64,000 nt of DNA from Burkholderiales bacterium (GTDB lineage: Bacteria > Pseudomonadota > Gammaproteobacteria > Burkholderiales > Burkholderiaceae): the NCBI GenBank assembly GCA_026225235.1, contig JAMFSK010000114.1, positions 248,001 to 312,000 of the forward strand. The letters are read 5' to 3'. Both the position numbers and the translations under genes were made by a program. Of the stretch, positions 1 through 9,152 are shown piece by piece; position 1 is the first letter of the stretch; every line of letters starts with the position of its first letter. The notes beneath the pieces were generated by a model. The model searched no databases. It was not told the DNA's origin and saw only the letters and a list, made by a program, of their open reading frames with translations.

Positions 1-542
1 TTGAGTTCTATCTCTTCGCCGCTCAGGCGGTAGCCCGACTGCTTGACCTGCGCCATGAGCGTCTTGCGCAAACGGGGCTCATGGAGCTCCTCGACCTTTC
101 CACACTCCTGGCAAACGATCAGGATGCCGTGCTGGCAATGCGTGAGATCGTGGCAGACCGCAAACGCGTTAATGGTTTCGATGCGGTGGATCAGGTCGGC
201 CGAGAGCAGGAAGTCGAGCGCGCGATAGACCGTAGGTGGCGCGGAGCCGGGATGCATGTCGCGCATCTGGTCGAGCAATGCATAGGCCTTGGTCGCGCGG
301 CCGGAGGCCAGCAACAGGCCGAGCACCTTACGGCGAATCGGCGTGAGGCGCTCGCCGCGGGCCTGACAGTATTCATCGGCAACCTCGAGCGAACGCTCGA
401 TCTCATCGGGCGTAGGCGTGCCGCGCTCGGTGTCGGCCAGGGCGCCATGCTCATGACCGTGTTCATGGGCGTGGTTGTGACTCTGAGCATGCTCAGAGTC
501 GTGCGCGTGCGCCGGATCGGGATCGTGCGAAATGCTGGACAT
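1..542 (-). CDS. zur: Fur-family zinc uptake regulator Zur (3' end cut by window edge)
   Basis: Zinc-responsive repressor of the Fur family, acting in the cytoplasm on zinc-uptake promoters. About 180 codons are visible from the ATG at 542; the stop lies outside the window. Residues 8-33 form a His-rich tail (HAHDSEH, HNHAHEHGHEHG) that could bind metal. The winged-helix part follows (LTPIRRKVLGLLL at about 66, PPTVYRALDFL at about 102). A CHDLTHCQHG stretch and a CQECG pair near residue 145 match the structural zinc site of Zur proteins. The family is clear; Zur rather than Fur or PerR is inferred from the His-rich end and the Cys pattern. No znu transporter genes are visible because the gene runs off the edge. 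Confidence 0.8.
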   Translation of the reverse strand, partial: MSSISHDPDPAHAHDSEHAQSHNHAHEHGHEHGALADTERGTPTPDEIERSLEVADEYCQARGERLTPIRRKVLGLLLASGRATKAYALLDQMRDMHPGSAPPTVYRALDFLLSADLIHRIETINAFAVCHDLTHCQHGILIVCQECGKVEELHEPRLRKTLMAQVKQSGYRLSGEEIEL

Positions 543-942
543 GACTGAATTATAAGGTCTGCCGCCAATTAGAGCTGCCGCCGTTTGAAGCACCCCCAAC
601 GCCACCAGGGTCACCGCTCGCGCACGACGCGCAGGCGCTAATTTTTAGCCGCGGCGTCATGCGCTGCGAGCTCGCTGTCGCTCGCTCGACGAGCCAAATG
701 CATTCTCCGCCGATGATGCAGTGCAATGCAAATGCTTTGGAACCGCTTGGCCGCGCTGAAAGCCTTGCCGCAAAACGCTTTTAACGCTCCACCTAACGTA
801 AAAGAATGGCCGCGTAAATGGTCAATTTCACAATCGCGGCCGGCGAGGTTTTCGCTATGCTTGCCCGTCATCCGGCCCGGCGAGCCTTGCTCGCAGGCCA
901 TTCCCGGGGTTGGCGCGCCACCCCTACCTGGATTCCCCTGCC
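543..942. other. Intergenic region between zur and GH3 gene
   Basis: About 400 bases separate two divergently oriented genes, so promoters for both should lie here. No protein with family resemblance was found on either strand, and no convincing Zur box or terminator was recognised. In-frame TTG and ATG codons at 910 and 943 both open the GH3 frame; the ATG at 943 was chosen. Confidence 0.4.
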
Positions 943-3324
943 ATGAGCCACCCGTATCAAGACCCGTCCCGTCCGATTCCCGAACGTGTCTCCGACCTGC
1001 TGGGCCGGATGACGATCGATGAAAAGATCGCGCAAATGCATGCGTTCTGGCTGATTCTGTCGGAAAACGGTGACCACCGGACCCGTTCGGATTCGTTTAC
1101 CGGCGCAAGTGACCAGGCGCAGCTACAAAACCGTCTCAAACTCGGCCTCGGCCAGATCACCCGCCCCCTGGGCAGCCATAGCGTCGACGCAGCGACCGGC
1201 GTGCGGGCGCTCAACCGCCTGCAAAAATTCCTGCGCGAAGAAACGCGCCTCGGCATTCCAGCACTGTCGCATGAGGAGTGTCTGGTCGGCCTGATGACGC
1301 TGGGGGGCACCCTGTTCCCGTCGGCAATCAACTACGGCTCGACCTGGAACCCGGAACTCATCGAGAAAGTCGGTGAGGCCATCGGCCTGGAGGCACGTAG
1401 CCTCGGCTGCCACCAGGGCCTCGCGCCGGTGCTCGACGTCTCGCGCGACGTGCGCTGGGGACGCACGGAAGAAACCTTCGGCGAAGACCCCTACCTGATC
1501 GGCGTGCTCGCCACGCGCTACGTGCGCGGTCTGCAGGGCAAGCAACGCGATCTGCTTGCGACACTTAAGCATTACGTCGGTCACTCGTTCAGCGAAGGCG
1601 CGCGCAATCATGCGCCGGTGCATCTGGGCCCGCGCGAACTCAGCGATATTTTCCTGCTGCCGTTCGAAATGGCGGTCAAGCAGGCGAACGCCGGCTCGGT
1701 GATGCCGGCCTATCACGATGTCGACAATGAGCCGGCCCATAGCTCGCATTACCTGCTCACGGAACTCCTGCGCAATCAATGGGGCTTCGACGGGCTGATC
1801 GTGGCCGACTATGTGGGCGTGAGCCTGCTGTATCAACACCATGGTGTCGCGGCAGACCCGGCCGAAGCCGCCGCGCAGTCATTCAACGCGGGGCTCGACG
1901 TCGAGTTGCCCGGCGACGATTGTGCGTCCCATCTGCGTGAAGCCTTGTCGCGCGGGCAGATCACCGAAGCGAAGATCGACGAGATCGTAAGCCGCGTGCT
2001 GAAGGAGAAGTTTCGCCTCGGCCTGTTCGAGAATCCGTTTGCCGACGAAAGCAAAATCGACTTGCAGAACGCCAACGCGAAAGCGCTCGCCCTCCAGGTC
2101 GCAGAAGAATCGTTCGTGCTGCTCGAAAACAACGGCATCCTGCCGCTCGCGCCGAACAGCGGCAAGAAGATCGCGGTGATCGGCCCGACCGCCGACGACC
2201 CGCTCGCGATGGTCGGCGGCTATAGCTTCCCCGTGCACCTGATCATCAACGACATGCAGTCCGAGGCCACGGATATCGTCACGCCGCTGCAGGGCCTGCG
2301 CGCGGTCTATGGCGCCGATGCCATTCGCTATGCACCGGGCTGCGTGATCATCGCTGAACGCAAAGCGGGTTCGCCGGTATTCCCGGGTGATGTGACGGAT
2401 GGTTCGACGCTGAATCTCGAATCGCCTGTCTCGCGCGATACGAGCCTGATCGGAGCCGCCGTGCAGACCGCACGCGAGTCCGACGTGGCCATCGTCTTTG
2501 TCGGCGACCTCGCGGGCCTGTTCCAGACCGGCACCGTCGGCGAAGGATCCGATACCGACTCACTGAACTTGCCGGGCGTCCAGCAGCAATTGCTCGAAGC
2601 CGTGGTCGCCACCGGTACCCCGACGATCGCTGTCATCACGGGTGGCCGTCCGTATATTCTCGATGGACTCGAACACAAGGTCGCCGCACTCGCGATGGCC
2701 TTCGCGCCGGGGCAGCAAGCCGGCGGAGCGCTCGCCAATGTCCTGTCCGGCAAGTCGGCGCCATCGGGGCGGCTGGTCGTCTCGGTGCCCAAGAGCGTCG
2801 GTGCAATGCCCTATTTCTACAATCACAAGCTCAAAAGCGCGGGCACGCCGATCGCGTTCCACTTCGGCAGCCGCTACCCGTTCGGCCATGGACTGGGCTA
2901 TACCCAGTTCAGCTATTCGAACCTGAGCATTGAACAGGATACGGTCGACATCGAGACGGGCGAGATCGTGGCCTGCTTCGATATCCGCAATGAGGGCACG
3001 CGCGCAGGCGTCGAGGTAGCGCAGCTGTATGTGCGCGACGAACTCGCATCGGCCGTACGCCCCGTCAAAGAACTGAAAGGCTTCGCGCGGGTCTCGCTCG
3101 ATGCGGGTGAAACCGCGCGCGTGAGCTTCCGCGTCCCGGTCGACATGCTGAACCTGACGAGCGCGACCCTGAAACGGGTGGTCGAGCCCGGCGTGTTCGA
3201 GCTGCAGATCGGCCCGTCGAGCGCCAATGTGCCGTTGCAGGCGAAGGTGAATGTGACGGGCAAGCTGCGTGAACTCGGCCGCAACTGGCGTATGGAAAGC
3301 ACCGCGTCCATCGCTCGCGGCTAG
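943..3324 (+). CDS. Glycoside hydrolase family 3 (beta-glucosidase/beta-xylosidase type)
   Basis: Hydrolyses terminal beta-linked sugars from oligosaccharides or glycosides; exact sugar unknown. 793 residues from the ATG at 943 (an upstream TTG at 910 would add 11). Domain order is that of GH3: a TIM-barrel N-domain with FGEDPYLIG, the substrate-binding KHYVGH (residues 209-214) and a nucleophile-region motif VADY with Asp at about 289; an alpha/beta C-domain (KIAVIGPTADD; GEGSDTDSLNLPG); and a fibronectin-III-like tail. No signal peptide is apparent, so it is probably cytoplasmic. It precedes the metallophosphoesterase and debranching-type genes on the same strand, but the gaps (77 and 26 nt) only weakly suggest an operon. 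Beta-glucosidase versus xylosidase cannot be settled by eye. Confidence 0.85.
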   Translation: MSHPYQDPSRPIPERVSDLLGRMTIDEKIAQMHAFWLILSENGDHRTRSDSFTGASDQAQLQNRLKLGLGQITRPLGSHSVDAATGVRALNRLQKFLREETRLGIPALSHEECLVGLMTLGGTLFPSAINYGSTWNPELIEKVGEAIGLEARSLGCHQGLAPVLDVSRDVRWGRTEETFGEDPYLIGVLATRYVRGLQGKQRDLLATLKHYVGHSFSEGARNHAPVHLGPRELSDIFLLPFEMAVKQANAGSVMPAYHDVDNEPAHSSHYLLTELLRNQWGFDGLIVADYVGVSLLYQHHGVAADPAEAAAQSFNAGLDVELPGDDCASHLREALSRGQITEAKIDEIVSRVLKEKFRLGLFENPFADESKIDLQNANAKALALQVAEESFVLLENNGILPLAPNSGKKIAVIGPTADDPLAMVGGYSFPVHLIINDMQSEATDIVTPLQGLRAVYGADAIRYAPGCVIIAERKAGSPVFPGDVTDGSTLNLESPVSRDTSLIGAAVQTARESDVAIVFVGDLAGLFQTGTVGEGSDTDSLNLPGVQQQLLEAVVATGTPTIAVITGGRPYILDGLEHKVAALAMAFAPGQQAGGALANVLSGKSAPSGRLVVSVPKSVGAMPYFYNHKLKSAGTPIAFHFGSRYPFGHGLGYTQFSYSNLSIEQDTVDIETGEIVACFDIRNEGTRAGVEVAQLYVRDELASAVRPVKELKGFARVSLDAGETARVSFRVPVDMLNLTSATLKRVVEPGVFELQIGPSSANVPLQAKVNVTGKLRELGRNWRMESTASIARG

Positions 3325-3401
3325 GCGAAGGAGAGAGGCGCACGCAAGTCAAAACGGCTGCGGCAGTACAATCGAAAGATTACTTGTCCTGGCGACCGTT
3401 C

Positions 3402-4643
3402 ATGCCTTTCTCTTTCCTCGTCCGTGCGCTGATCATCGGCGCGTTGCTGCACCTCTATATCGGGGTGCGCATCGTGCCGGCGCTGGCTGCTTTTCCGGTC
3501 GGACAGATCATCATGATCGTCTGGCTGGTCGCCTCGTATGTCCTGATCCCGATGGGCATGCGGGCGCGCCGCACCAAGAGCGACGATTCGTCGGCAATGG
3601 CCTGGGTCGGCTTGCTGACGATGGGTCTGTTCTCTTCCCTGTTGGTGCTGGGCCTGATGCGTGACGTCTTTCTCGTGATCGCACTGATCGTGTCTGCGCT
3701 CACGCATTCGGCGCTTCCCCCGCTATGGACTGAACTGTCGGCAATTGCCGTGCCGGTGCTCGCCCTGCTGTTCACGGTGATCGGTTTTGGCAACGCGCGC
3801 CGCCGCGCCGCCGTCGTCAAGGTCGACGTGCCGATCGACAACCTGCCAGAGGCGCTCGACGGCTTCACGATCGCGCAGATCAGCGATATCCACGTCGGCC
3901 CGACGATCCGTCAGAAGTATGTCGATGCCATTGTCGATGGGGTCAACGCCCTGCATGCGAACGTGATCGCCGTCACCGGCGATGTGGTCGATGGCGAAGT
4001 CGCACAGCTTGCTCCCCATACCCGGCCGCTCGGCCGCCTGACGGCTGAACACGGGGTTTATCTCGTCACCGGCAACCATGAATACTATTCTGGTGCCGAC
4101 GCCTGGGTGAATGAATTCCGCCGCCTCGGGCTCAACGTCCTGCTCAACGAACACGTCGTAATCCACCATAAGGGCACGCCCCTCGTGATCGCGGGGGTGA
4201 CGGACTACGGTGGCGGCCATTTTGATCCGGCTCACGAAAGCGACCCGGCTGCGGCCCTCGCGGGCGCACCCGCCGATGCAACGTTCAAGCTGCTGCTCGC
4301 GCACCAGCCTCGCAGCGCCGATGCAGCCGCAGGCGCCGGCTATACGCTGCAACTGTCGGGCCATACCCACGGTGGACAATTCTTTCCGTGGAATTTCTTC
4401 GTGCGCGTCCAGCAGCCCTTCACAGCCGGATTGAACAAGATGCGCTCGTTGTGGGTCTACACGAGTCGCGGCACCGGTTACTGGGGGCCGCCAAAGCGCC
4501 TTTTTGCTCCGTCGGAGATCACGCTGGTCAGGCTCGTGCCAGGCACTGCACGTGCCCACGGTTCGCGGCCGGACTATGGCATCGAACCCAAGACGCCCGT
4601 GGCGTACGAGCCCGTGACGAATTCGGCTAAGCTTCAGGCATAA
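3402..4643 (+). CDS. Membrane-anchored calcineurin-like metallophosphoesterase (YkuE/YaeI type)
   Basis: 413 residues. About the first 130 residues contain four hydrophobic segments, followed by a calcineurin-like phosphoesterase domain with the metal-binding blocks in order: SDIHVGP (about 163), TGDVVDGE, GNHEYYSG, a single His in LLAHQPR, and SGHTHGGQ. This organisation is that of YkuE/YaeI-type proteins, some of which act on UDP-diacylglucosamine-like lipids, so a membrane phospholipid or nucleotide-lipid substrate is likely but unproven. An in-frame TTG at 3384 precedes the chosen ATG at 3402; MPFSFLVRALIIG begins directly with the first membrane helix, which favours 3402. Confidence 0.85.
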   Translation: MPFSFLVRALIIGALLHLYIGVRIVPALAAFPVGQIIMIVWLVASYVLIPMGMRARRTKSDDSSAMAWVGLLTMGLFSSLLVLGLMRDVFLVIALIVSALTHSALPPLWTELSAIAVPVLALLFTVIGFGNARRRAAVVKVDVPIDNLPEALDGFTIAQISDIHVGPTIRQKYVDAIVDGVNALHANVIAVTGDVVDGEVAQLAPHTRPLGRLTAEHGVYLVTGNHEYYSGADAWVNEFRRLGLNVLLNEHVVIHHKGTPLVIAGVTDYGGGHFDPAHESDPAAALAGAPADATFKLLLAHQPRSADAAAGAGYTLQLSGHTHGGQFFPWNFFVRVQQPFTAGLNKMRSLWVYTSRGTGYWGPPKRLFAPSEITLVRLVPGTARAHGSRPDYGIEPKTPVAYEPVTNSAKLQA

Positions 4644-4669
4644 CCATCGACCAGGGAGGCTGACTCATC

Positions 4670-6865
4670 ATGAAGCAGGTCGACGACCTCGCAACGATCG
4701 CCGATCCGGCGCTCGCCATCACCGAACGTACGGAACCTGCGATGTCGCAGACGTTCGCGCTCAAGCATGAAGACACGTTCATGGTTGCCGATGCATACGG
4801 CGACATTTACGGCAGTCGCGATGGGCTGTTTCGCGACGACACGCGGGTACTGTCCGCATTCCGGCTGACCTTCGGCCCTCGCGCGCCGTCGTTGCTGTCG
4901 GCCGCGATGGGACGCGACAACGTCGTGTTCACCGCGCACATGACCAACCATCCGCTGCCGGAACTCGGCGGCACGACGGCACCCGAAGGGGTGATCCACG
5001 TCGAGCGCAGCCGCTTTCTCTGGCGCGGCCGTCTGTTCGAACGCATCACTTGCCGCAACTTCGGCAACTCCGCCGTGACGATGCCGCTGACGCTCAGCTT
5101 TGCGGCCGATTTCCGCGACATGTTCGAAGTGCGCGGCTCGGAGCGCGAGCGCCGTGGCGAACTGTCGGCGCCGGCGATCCGCCCCGCGAGTGTCCGCCTC
5201 GCCTATTGGGGCCTCGACGGCCTCGAACGCACCTCGACCGTTGCATTCTCGCAGCCGCCCGAGCGGCTCGGCCCGAACCGCGCCGACTATATGGTCAAGC
5301 TGGCGTCGAGCGGAACCTTCTCGCTGTTCATCGAAGTCGGCCCCGATGCCGAATTGCAGGGCGAAGAGGCCCCGAATGCACGACGCTACCGGCGTGCGCG
5401 GGCTCACGCGCGCCTGGCAATGCGTGCGCACCGGCTCAACGGCGCGGCGCTCCACAGCACGACACCGCTCTTCACGCAATGGCTCGACCAGTCGCGTGCC
5501 GACCTGGCCTTGCTGACCAGCGACCTCGCGACCGGCCCCTATCCGTACGCGGGCATTCCATGGTTCTCGACGCCATTCGGGCGCGATGGCATCGTCACCG
5601 CGATGGAAACGCTCTGGCTCGATCCGAGCATCGCCCGCGGCGTGCTGCGTTTTCTCGCGAGCCGGCAGGCCACAGCCACCTCGTCGTTCCAGGATTCGGC
5701 TCCCGGCAAGATCATGCACGAGACGCGCAAGGGGGAAATGTGCGCGCTCAAGGAACTGCCGTTCGGCCTCTATTACGGCGGCGTCGATACCACCCCGATG
5801 TTCGTCGTGCTGGCGGGCGCGTATGTCGCGCGCACGGGGGATAACGAACTGATCGACGAACTCTGGCCGGCACTCGAACGCGCGGTCGGCTGGATCGAAG
5901 GCGTGATCGATGCGAGCCCGAACAAGGTGCTCGACTATGCGCGCGGCGAAAAGACCGGTCTGTCGAACCAGGGCTGGAAAGACAGTGAAGACTCCGTGTT
6001 TCATGCCGACGGGTCGTTCCCCACTGGCCCGATCGCGCTTGTCGAGGTGCAGGGCTATGCGTATCGCGCCTTGCTGACCATGAGCGAACTCGCGGGCCGG
6101 CGCGGCAACGACGCGCAGGCCACCCAATGGGCCACTCGCGCCCAGGCGCTCGCCGAGATCGTCGAATCGCGTTTCTGGATGGAAGACAAGGGCTTCTACG
6201 GCATCGCGCTCGACGGTGCCGGCAAGCTGTGTGCGGTCGAGGCATCGAATGCAGGGCACCTGCTGTTCGCCGGTTTGCCGAGCAAGGAACGCGCGGCGCG
6301 CGTGGTCGATCGCCTCGGCGAAAACTGCTTCCGTTCGGGCTGGGGCATTCGCACGCTCGCGCAAAACCAGGCACGTTTCAACCCGATGTCGTATCACAAC
6401 GGCTCGATCTGGCCGCACGATACAGCGCTATGCGCGCTCGGAATGCGTCGCTACGGCGACCTCAACGGTCCGATCGAGATCCTTGAAGAGATGTTCGACG
6501 CGGCGTTCAGCTTCGGCATGCGATTGCCTGAACTGTTCTGCGGTTTTCCGCGTCGACCCGGCTCGCCGCCGATCGGCTATCCGGTCGCCTGCCTGCCGCA
6601 AGCCTGGTCGGCTGGCTCAGCCCTTTTGCTCGTGCAAGCCTGTCTCGGTGTCACGATCGATGGCCGGGCGCAGCAGGTGCTGATCGACGAACCGAGACTG
6701 CCGGCAGGTGTGCAGAGCCTGACCGTTCGGCGACTCGAGTTTGGCCCCTACCGGATCGACCTCATCTTCGAGCGTCATGACGGTGGCATCGCAACGCGTG
6801 TCGAAGGCTCGGCGGACGCCGTGGCACGCGTGCATGGCGACTGGATCCGGCGCGTCGTGATTTAA
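4670..6865 (+). CDS. Glycogen-debranching-type amylo-alpha-1,6-glucosidase
   Basis: 731 residues. The N-terminal third (DAYGDIYGSRDGLFRDDTRVLS and following beta-rich sequence) matches the N-terminal domain of bacterial glycogen debranching enzyme family proteins. The C-terminal two-thirds is an (alpha/alpha)6 glucosidase fold (TPFGRDGIVTAMETLW; HETRKGEMC; GWKDSEDSVFHADG; YHNGSIWPHDTA). Such enzymes (GH133-like) are predicted to cleave alpha-1,6 branch points or related alpha-glucosides in the cytoplasm. Start supported by GGGAGG about 12 nt upstream of the ATG. It lies 26 nt behind the phosphoesterase, and the GH3 gene is two genes upstream, giving a loose carbohydrate theme. No glgB/glgX genes are in the window. 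Confidence 0.8.
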   Translation: MKQVDDLATIADPALAITERTEPAMSQTFALKHEDTFMVADAYGDIYGSRDGLFRDDTRVLSAFRLTFGPRAPSLLSAAMGRDNVVFTAHMTNHPLPELGGTTAPEGVIHVERSRFLWRGRLFERITCRNFGNSAVTMPLTLSFAADFRDMFEVRGSERERRGELSAPAIRPASVRLAYWGLDGLERTSTVAFSQPPERLGPNRADYMVKLASSGTFSLFIEVGPDAELQGEEAPNARRYRRARAHARLAMRAHRLNGAALHSTTPLFTQWLDQSRADLALLTSDLATGPYPYAGIPWFSTPFGRDGIVTAMETLWLDPSIARGVLRFLASRQATATSSFQDSAPGKIMHETRKGEMCALKELPFGLYYGGVDTTPMFVVLAGAYVARTGDNELIDELWPALERAVGWIEGVIDASPNKVLDYARGEKTGLSNQGWKDSEDSVFHADGSFPTGPIALVEVQGYAYRALLTMSELAGRRGNDAQATQWATRAQALAEIVESRFWMEDKGFYGIALDGAGKLCAVEASNAGHLLFAGLPSKERAARVVDRLGENCFRSGWGIRTLAQNQARFNPMSYHNGSIWPHDTALCALGMRRYGDLNGPIEILEEMFDAAFSFGMRLPELFCGFPRRPGSPPIGYPVACLPQAWSAGSALLLVQACLGVTIDGRAQQVLIDEPRLPAGVQSLTVRRLEFGPYRIDLIFERHDGGIATRVEGSADAVARVHGDWIRRVVI

Positions 6866-6911
6866 ACGACTGGCATGTTGTAAGCGGGGATCCGCCGTGG
6901 CGCAGCCTGGC

Positions 6912-8879
6912 CTACGGCAGATCCTTGCGCCAGTAGACGCGCAGGATCTGTTCGTCGTCGTCCGGGCGCGAGCCGCCCCAGACGGGCACCCAGTTACCGG
7001 GCGGCCGCGTTGCGGCCTGCCCCTCGTACTGGACAATCAGCCAACGGCATGAAGTGGTGGGTTGCACTTCAAGCGGCCGATGCTCGATGCCCGTATAGAG
7101 TTCGAGCATGGGCGCTTCGGATTCGCCGAGGTTCGAGCTTGCCATGCAGTCCCCCACCTGCCAGAGCGGCGCGATGGTCTTCGCCAAGTCACGATAGACC
7201 GTCCGATAGTTTTTCGAATAGTCGATCCATGGCAGGAGCAGCGTAAACGTCAGGCCCCACAGCACACCGATGCTCGCCGCCCAACTCACGGCACCGCGCC
7301 ATGCGCCCGTACGCGGCGCGAGTCGAATCGCAACCGCCCAACCCAGCGTCAACAAGACCGCTAGTGCCACCGCAGGGCGCGGGGTAACAAGGACGTAATC
7401 GAGCGGCAGCCAGCGTGACAGTCGCTCCAGCACGGCATGCTCCTCGAGCGGGCGACCCATGATCGCCCAGGCTCCCCAGATTGCCACCATACCGATCGCA
7501 ACCATCACGCGGCTCAGGTAATCCCAGCCACGATGAAGGCGCGCAGGCAGACGCGGCAGGGCGTCGCACGCGAGCAAGGCGAGTGCGGGTGCGAACGGCA
7601 ACAGGTAAAGCTGGCGCGCCGTCGCCGACAGACTAAGCACCGCACTGCCGACTGCGCACAGCACGAACGGCACGGCCATCGCCGCATTGCGCAGCCGATG
7701 CAGACTGCCCCGCATCATGCCAAGCAAGGCCAACGGTCCAATCGGGAATGCCGAAGTCAGCAACGCGCGCAGAATGAACAAATGCTTGTCGTTTTCCGCA
7801 CCGAGCCGGGACACGGAGAAGCCGAAGAAGCGGCCGATATTGTTGTCCCAGAACCAGACTTTGAAGAGCGCAGGTGAGCGATGCGCGAGCGCCATGGGCC
7901 AGATCGTGGCAAACGGTACGAACACCAGCGTGGCCAGGAGAAGTGCGTAGCCATACCGGCGCTCGCGGCATGCGGGTATCAGCACGGCAATGGCAACCGC
8001 CGTCACGCCGAACACCAACGGCATGAACACCCCTTTCGCCATCATCGCGAGGCCCACGCCCAAACCGAGCCATAGGCCCGCCCGCGATGAAGATGATAGG
8101 CGTCCTGCCTCGACGATGGGGACCGACTCTTCGCGACCGACGGGGTACGGCATCATGCGCCGCCTCCACCGCCCCGCTCGCTCGAGCGACAACGCCAACG
8201 ACAGCATGCCGTAAAGCGCTATCGAAGCGCCCGCGAGCAAGGCCGCGTCGGTCATCAGGTCATGGGAGTGCTTGACGACCATCAGGGTCGACGCAAACAC
8301 TGCAAGCGTGCCGGCCACTCGTGCGTCAGTCAGATCGGGCAGCTCGTACACCTCGCGGACCGAGCGCGCGAGGAAAAGCAGGGTGATCGCTGTAAAGAAC
8401 GCGCTTGCCAACCGTGCCGCATCGAACACCGGCAGCCAGTGACCAAGCAGCCAGATGAAAGCGCAGGCCGTCCACGCATAGAGAGGCGGCTTCTCCATGA
8501 AGGGCTGACCGGCATTCGTCGGTACGACCCAGTCGCCGGTCTTGAACATGTGTTCGATGATGCCGAAGGTATAGGTCTCGTCCTGCTTCCAGGGGTCGTG
8601 TCCGAGCACGCCGATCAGCACATAGGCCATCACGACCATGGCACTGAGCACCCGAGCAAGAAGCACACGTTCCTGCAACAGATGACTCCGCCTCGCATCA
8701 TGAACCGGTGCCCGCCGCGCACGCACAGCGGACTCTTCTGCGAAGCGAGGGCTCATATCGCGCGCCGGACCCGGTAACGGGAAAAGCCGGGTAAACCATT
8801 CGACCCGCGTGGCGGCGCTCGGGACTTGAGCACGAACTAGACGCTGAAGCCGTGCTTTCAAACGGATAACAAGACTCAC
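6912..8879 (-). CDS. ArnT-like GT39 membrane glycosyltransferase
   Basis: Integral-membrane glycosyltransferase of the GT39/ArnT (dolichyl-phosphate-mannose mannosyltransferase-like) superfamily, transferring a sugar from a polyprenyl-phosphate carrier on the periplasmic face. 655 residues from a GTG at 8879, with at least ten hydrophobic helices. The first external loop after the first helix carries HDPWKQDETYTFGI, containing the acidic residues typical of this family, and EKPPLYAW follows. The roughly 80-residue basic, non-membrane N-terminus is unusual, so a later start (for example the Met at residue 42) is possible. Acceptor could be lipid A, O-antigen or protein. Transcribed convergently with the debranching gene, 46 nt between stops. 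Confidence 0.8.
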   Translation of the reverse strand: MSLVIRLKARLQRLVRAQVPSAATRVEWFTRLFPLPGPARDMSPRFAEESAVRARRAPVHDARRSHLLQERVLLARVLSAMVVMAYVLIGVLGHDPWKQDETYTFGIIEHMFKTGDWVVPTNAGQPFMEKPPLYAWTACAFIWLLGHWLPVFDAARLASAFFTAITLLFLARSVREVYELPDLTDARVAGTLAVFASTLMVVKHSHDLMTDAALLAGASIALYGMLSLALSLERAGRWRRRMMPYPVGREESVPIVEAGRLSSSSRAGLWLGLGVGLAMMAKGVFMPLVFGVTAVAIAVLIPACRERRYGYALLLATLVFVPFATIWPMALAHRSPALFKVWFWDNNIGRFFGFSVSRLGAENDKHLFILRALLTSAFPIGPLALLGMMRGSLHRLRNAAMAVPFVLCAVGSAVLSLSATARQLYLLPFAPALALLACDALPRLPARLHRGWDYLSRVMVAIGMVAIWGAWAIMGRPLEEHAVLERLSRWLPLDYVLVTPRPAVALAVLLTLGWAVAIRLAPRTGAWRGAVSWAASIGVLWGLTFTLLLPWIDYSKNYRTVYRDLAKTIAPLWQVGDCMASSNLGESEAPMLELYTGIEHRPLEVQPTTSCRWLIVQYEGQAATRPPGNWVPVWGGSRPDDDEQILRVYWRKDLP

Positions 8880-9113
8880 AGTAGAGGCTGATGCGGCGAG
8901 ACAGGACGCGAGATATTACTGTCGATTACAGGATTGATGGGACTGAAAATACGAGGCGTCGCCAAAACCAGACGATTGCTGTATCGATGTCCGCGCCGGG
9001 TGAGGAAATTCAGAGAGAAGGCCATGCTGTCGATGCGTCATGACGATTACAAGACACTGACAGTGGGGAACGGGGAAGGATAAGACCAACAACGAAGAGA
9101 GAGAAGACCGAAC

Positions 9114-9140
9114 TGCGCCGGCGAAAAAATCGCCGGCGCA
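9114..9140 (-). terminator. Perfect 11-bp stem-loop after narK
   Basis: An exact inverted repeat with 11-bp GC-rich arms (9114-9124 and 9130-9140) and a five-base loop lies 12 nt past the stop of the nitrate transporter. The U-rich stretch is in the loop on the minus strand, not after the stem, so it is not a canonical rho-independent terminator; a transcript-end or mRNA-stabilising hairpin is the likeliest role. The rest of 8880-9152 shows no gene. Confidence 0.4.
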
Positions 9141-9152
9141 ATGGCAAAGAGA

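Noticed and set aside
4634-6418. Long open frame (594 codons) on the minus strand opposite the debranching-type gene
   Set aside because: Arg/His/Ala-rich, no family resemblance; it mirrors the codon usage of the real plus-strand gene and has no ribosome binding site.
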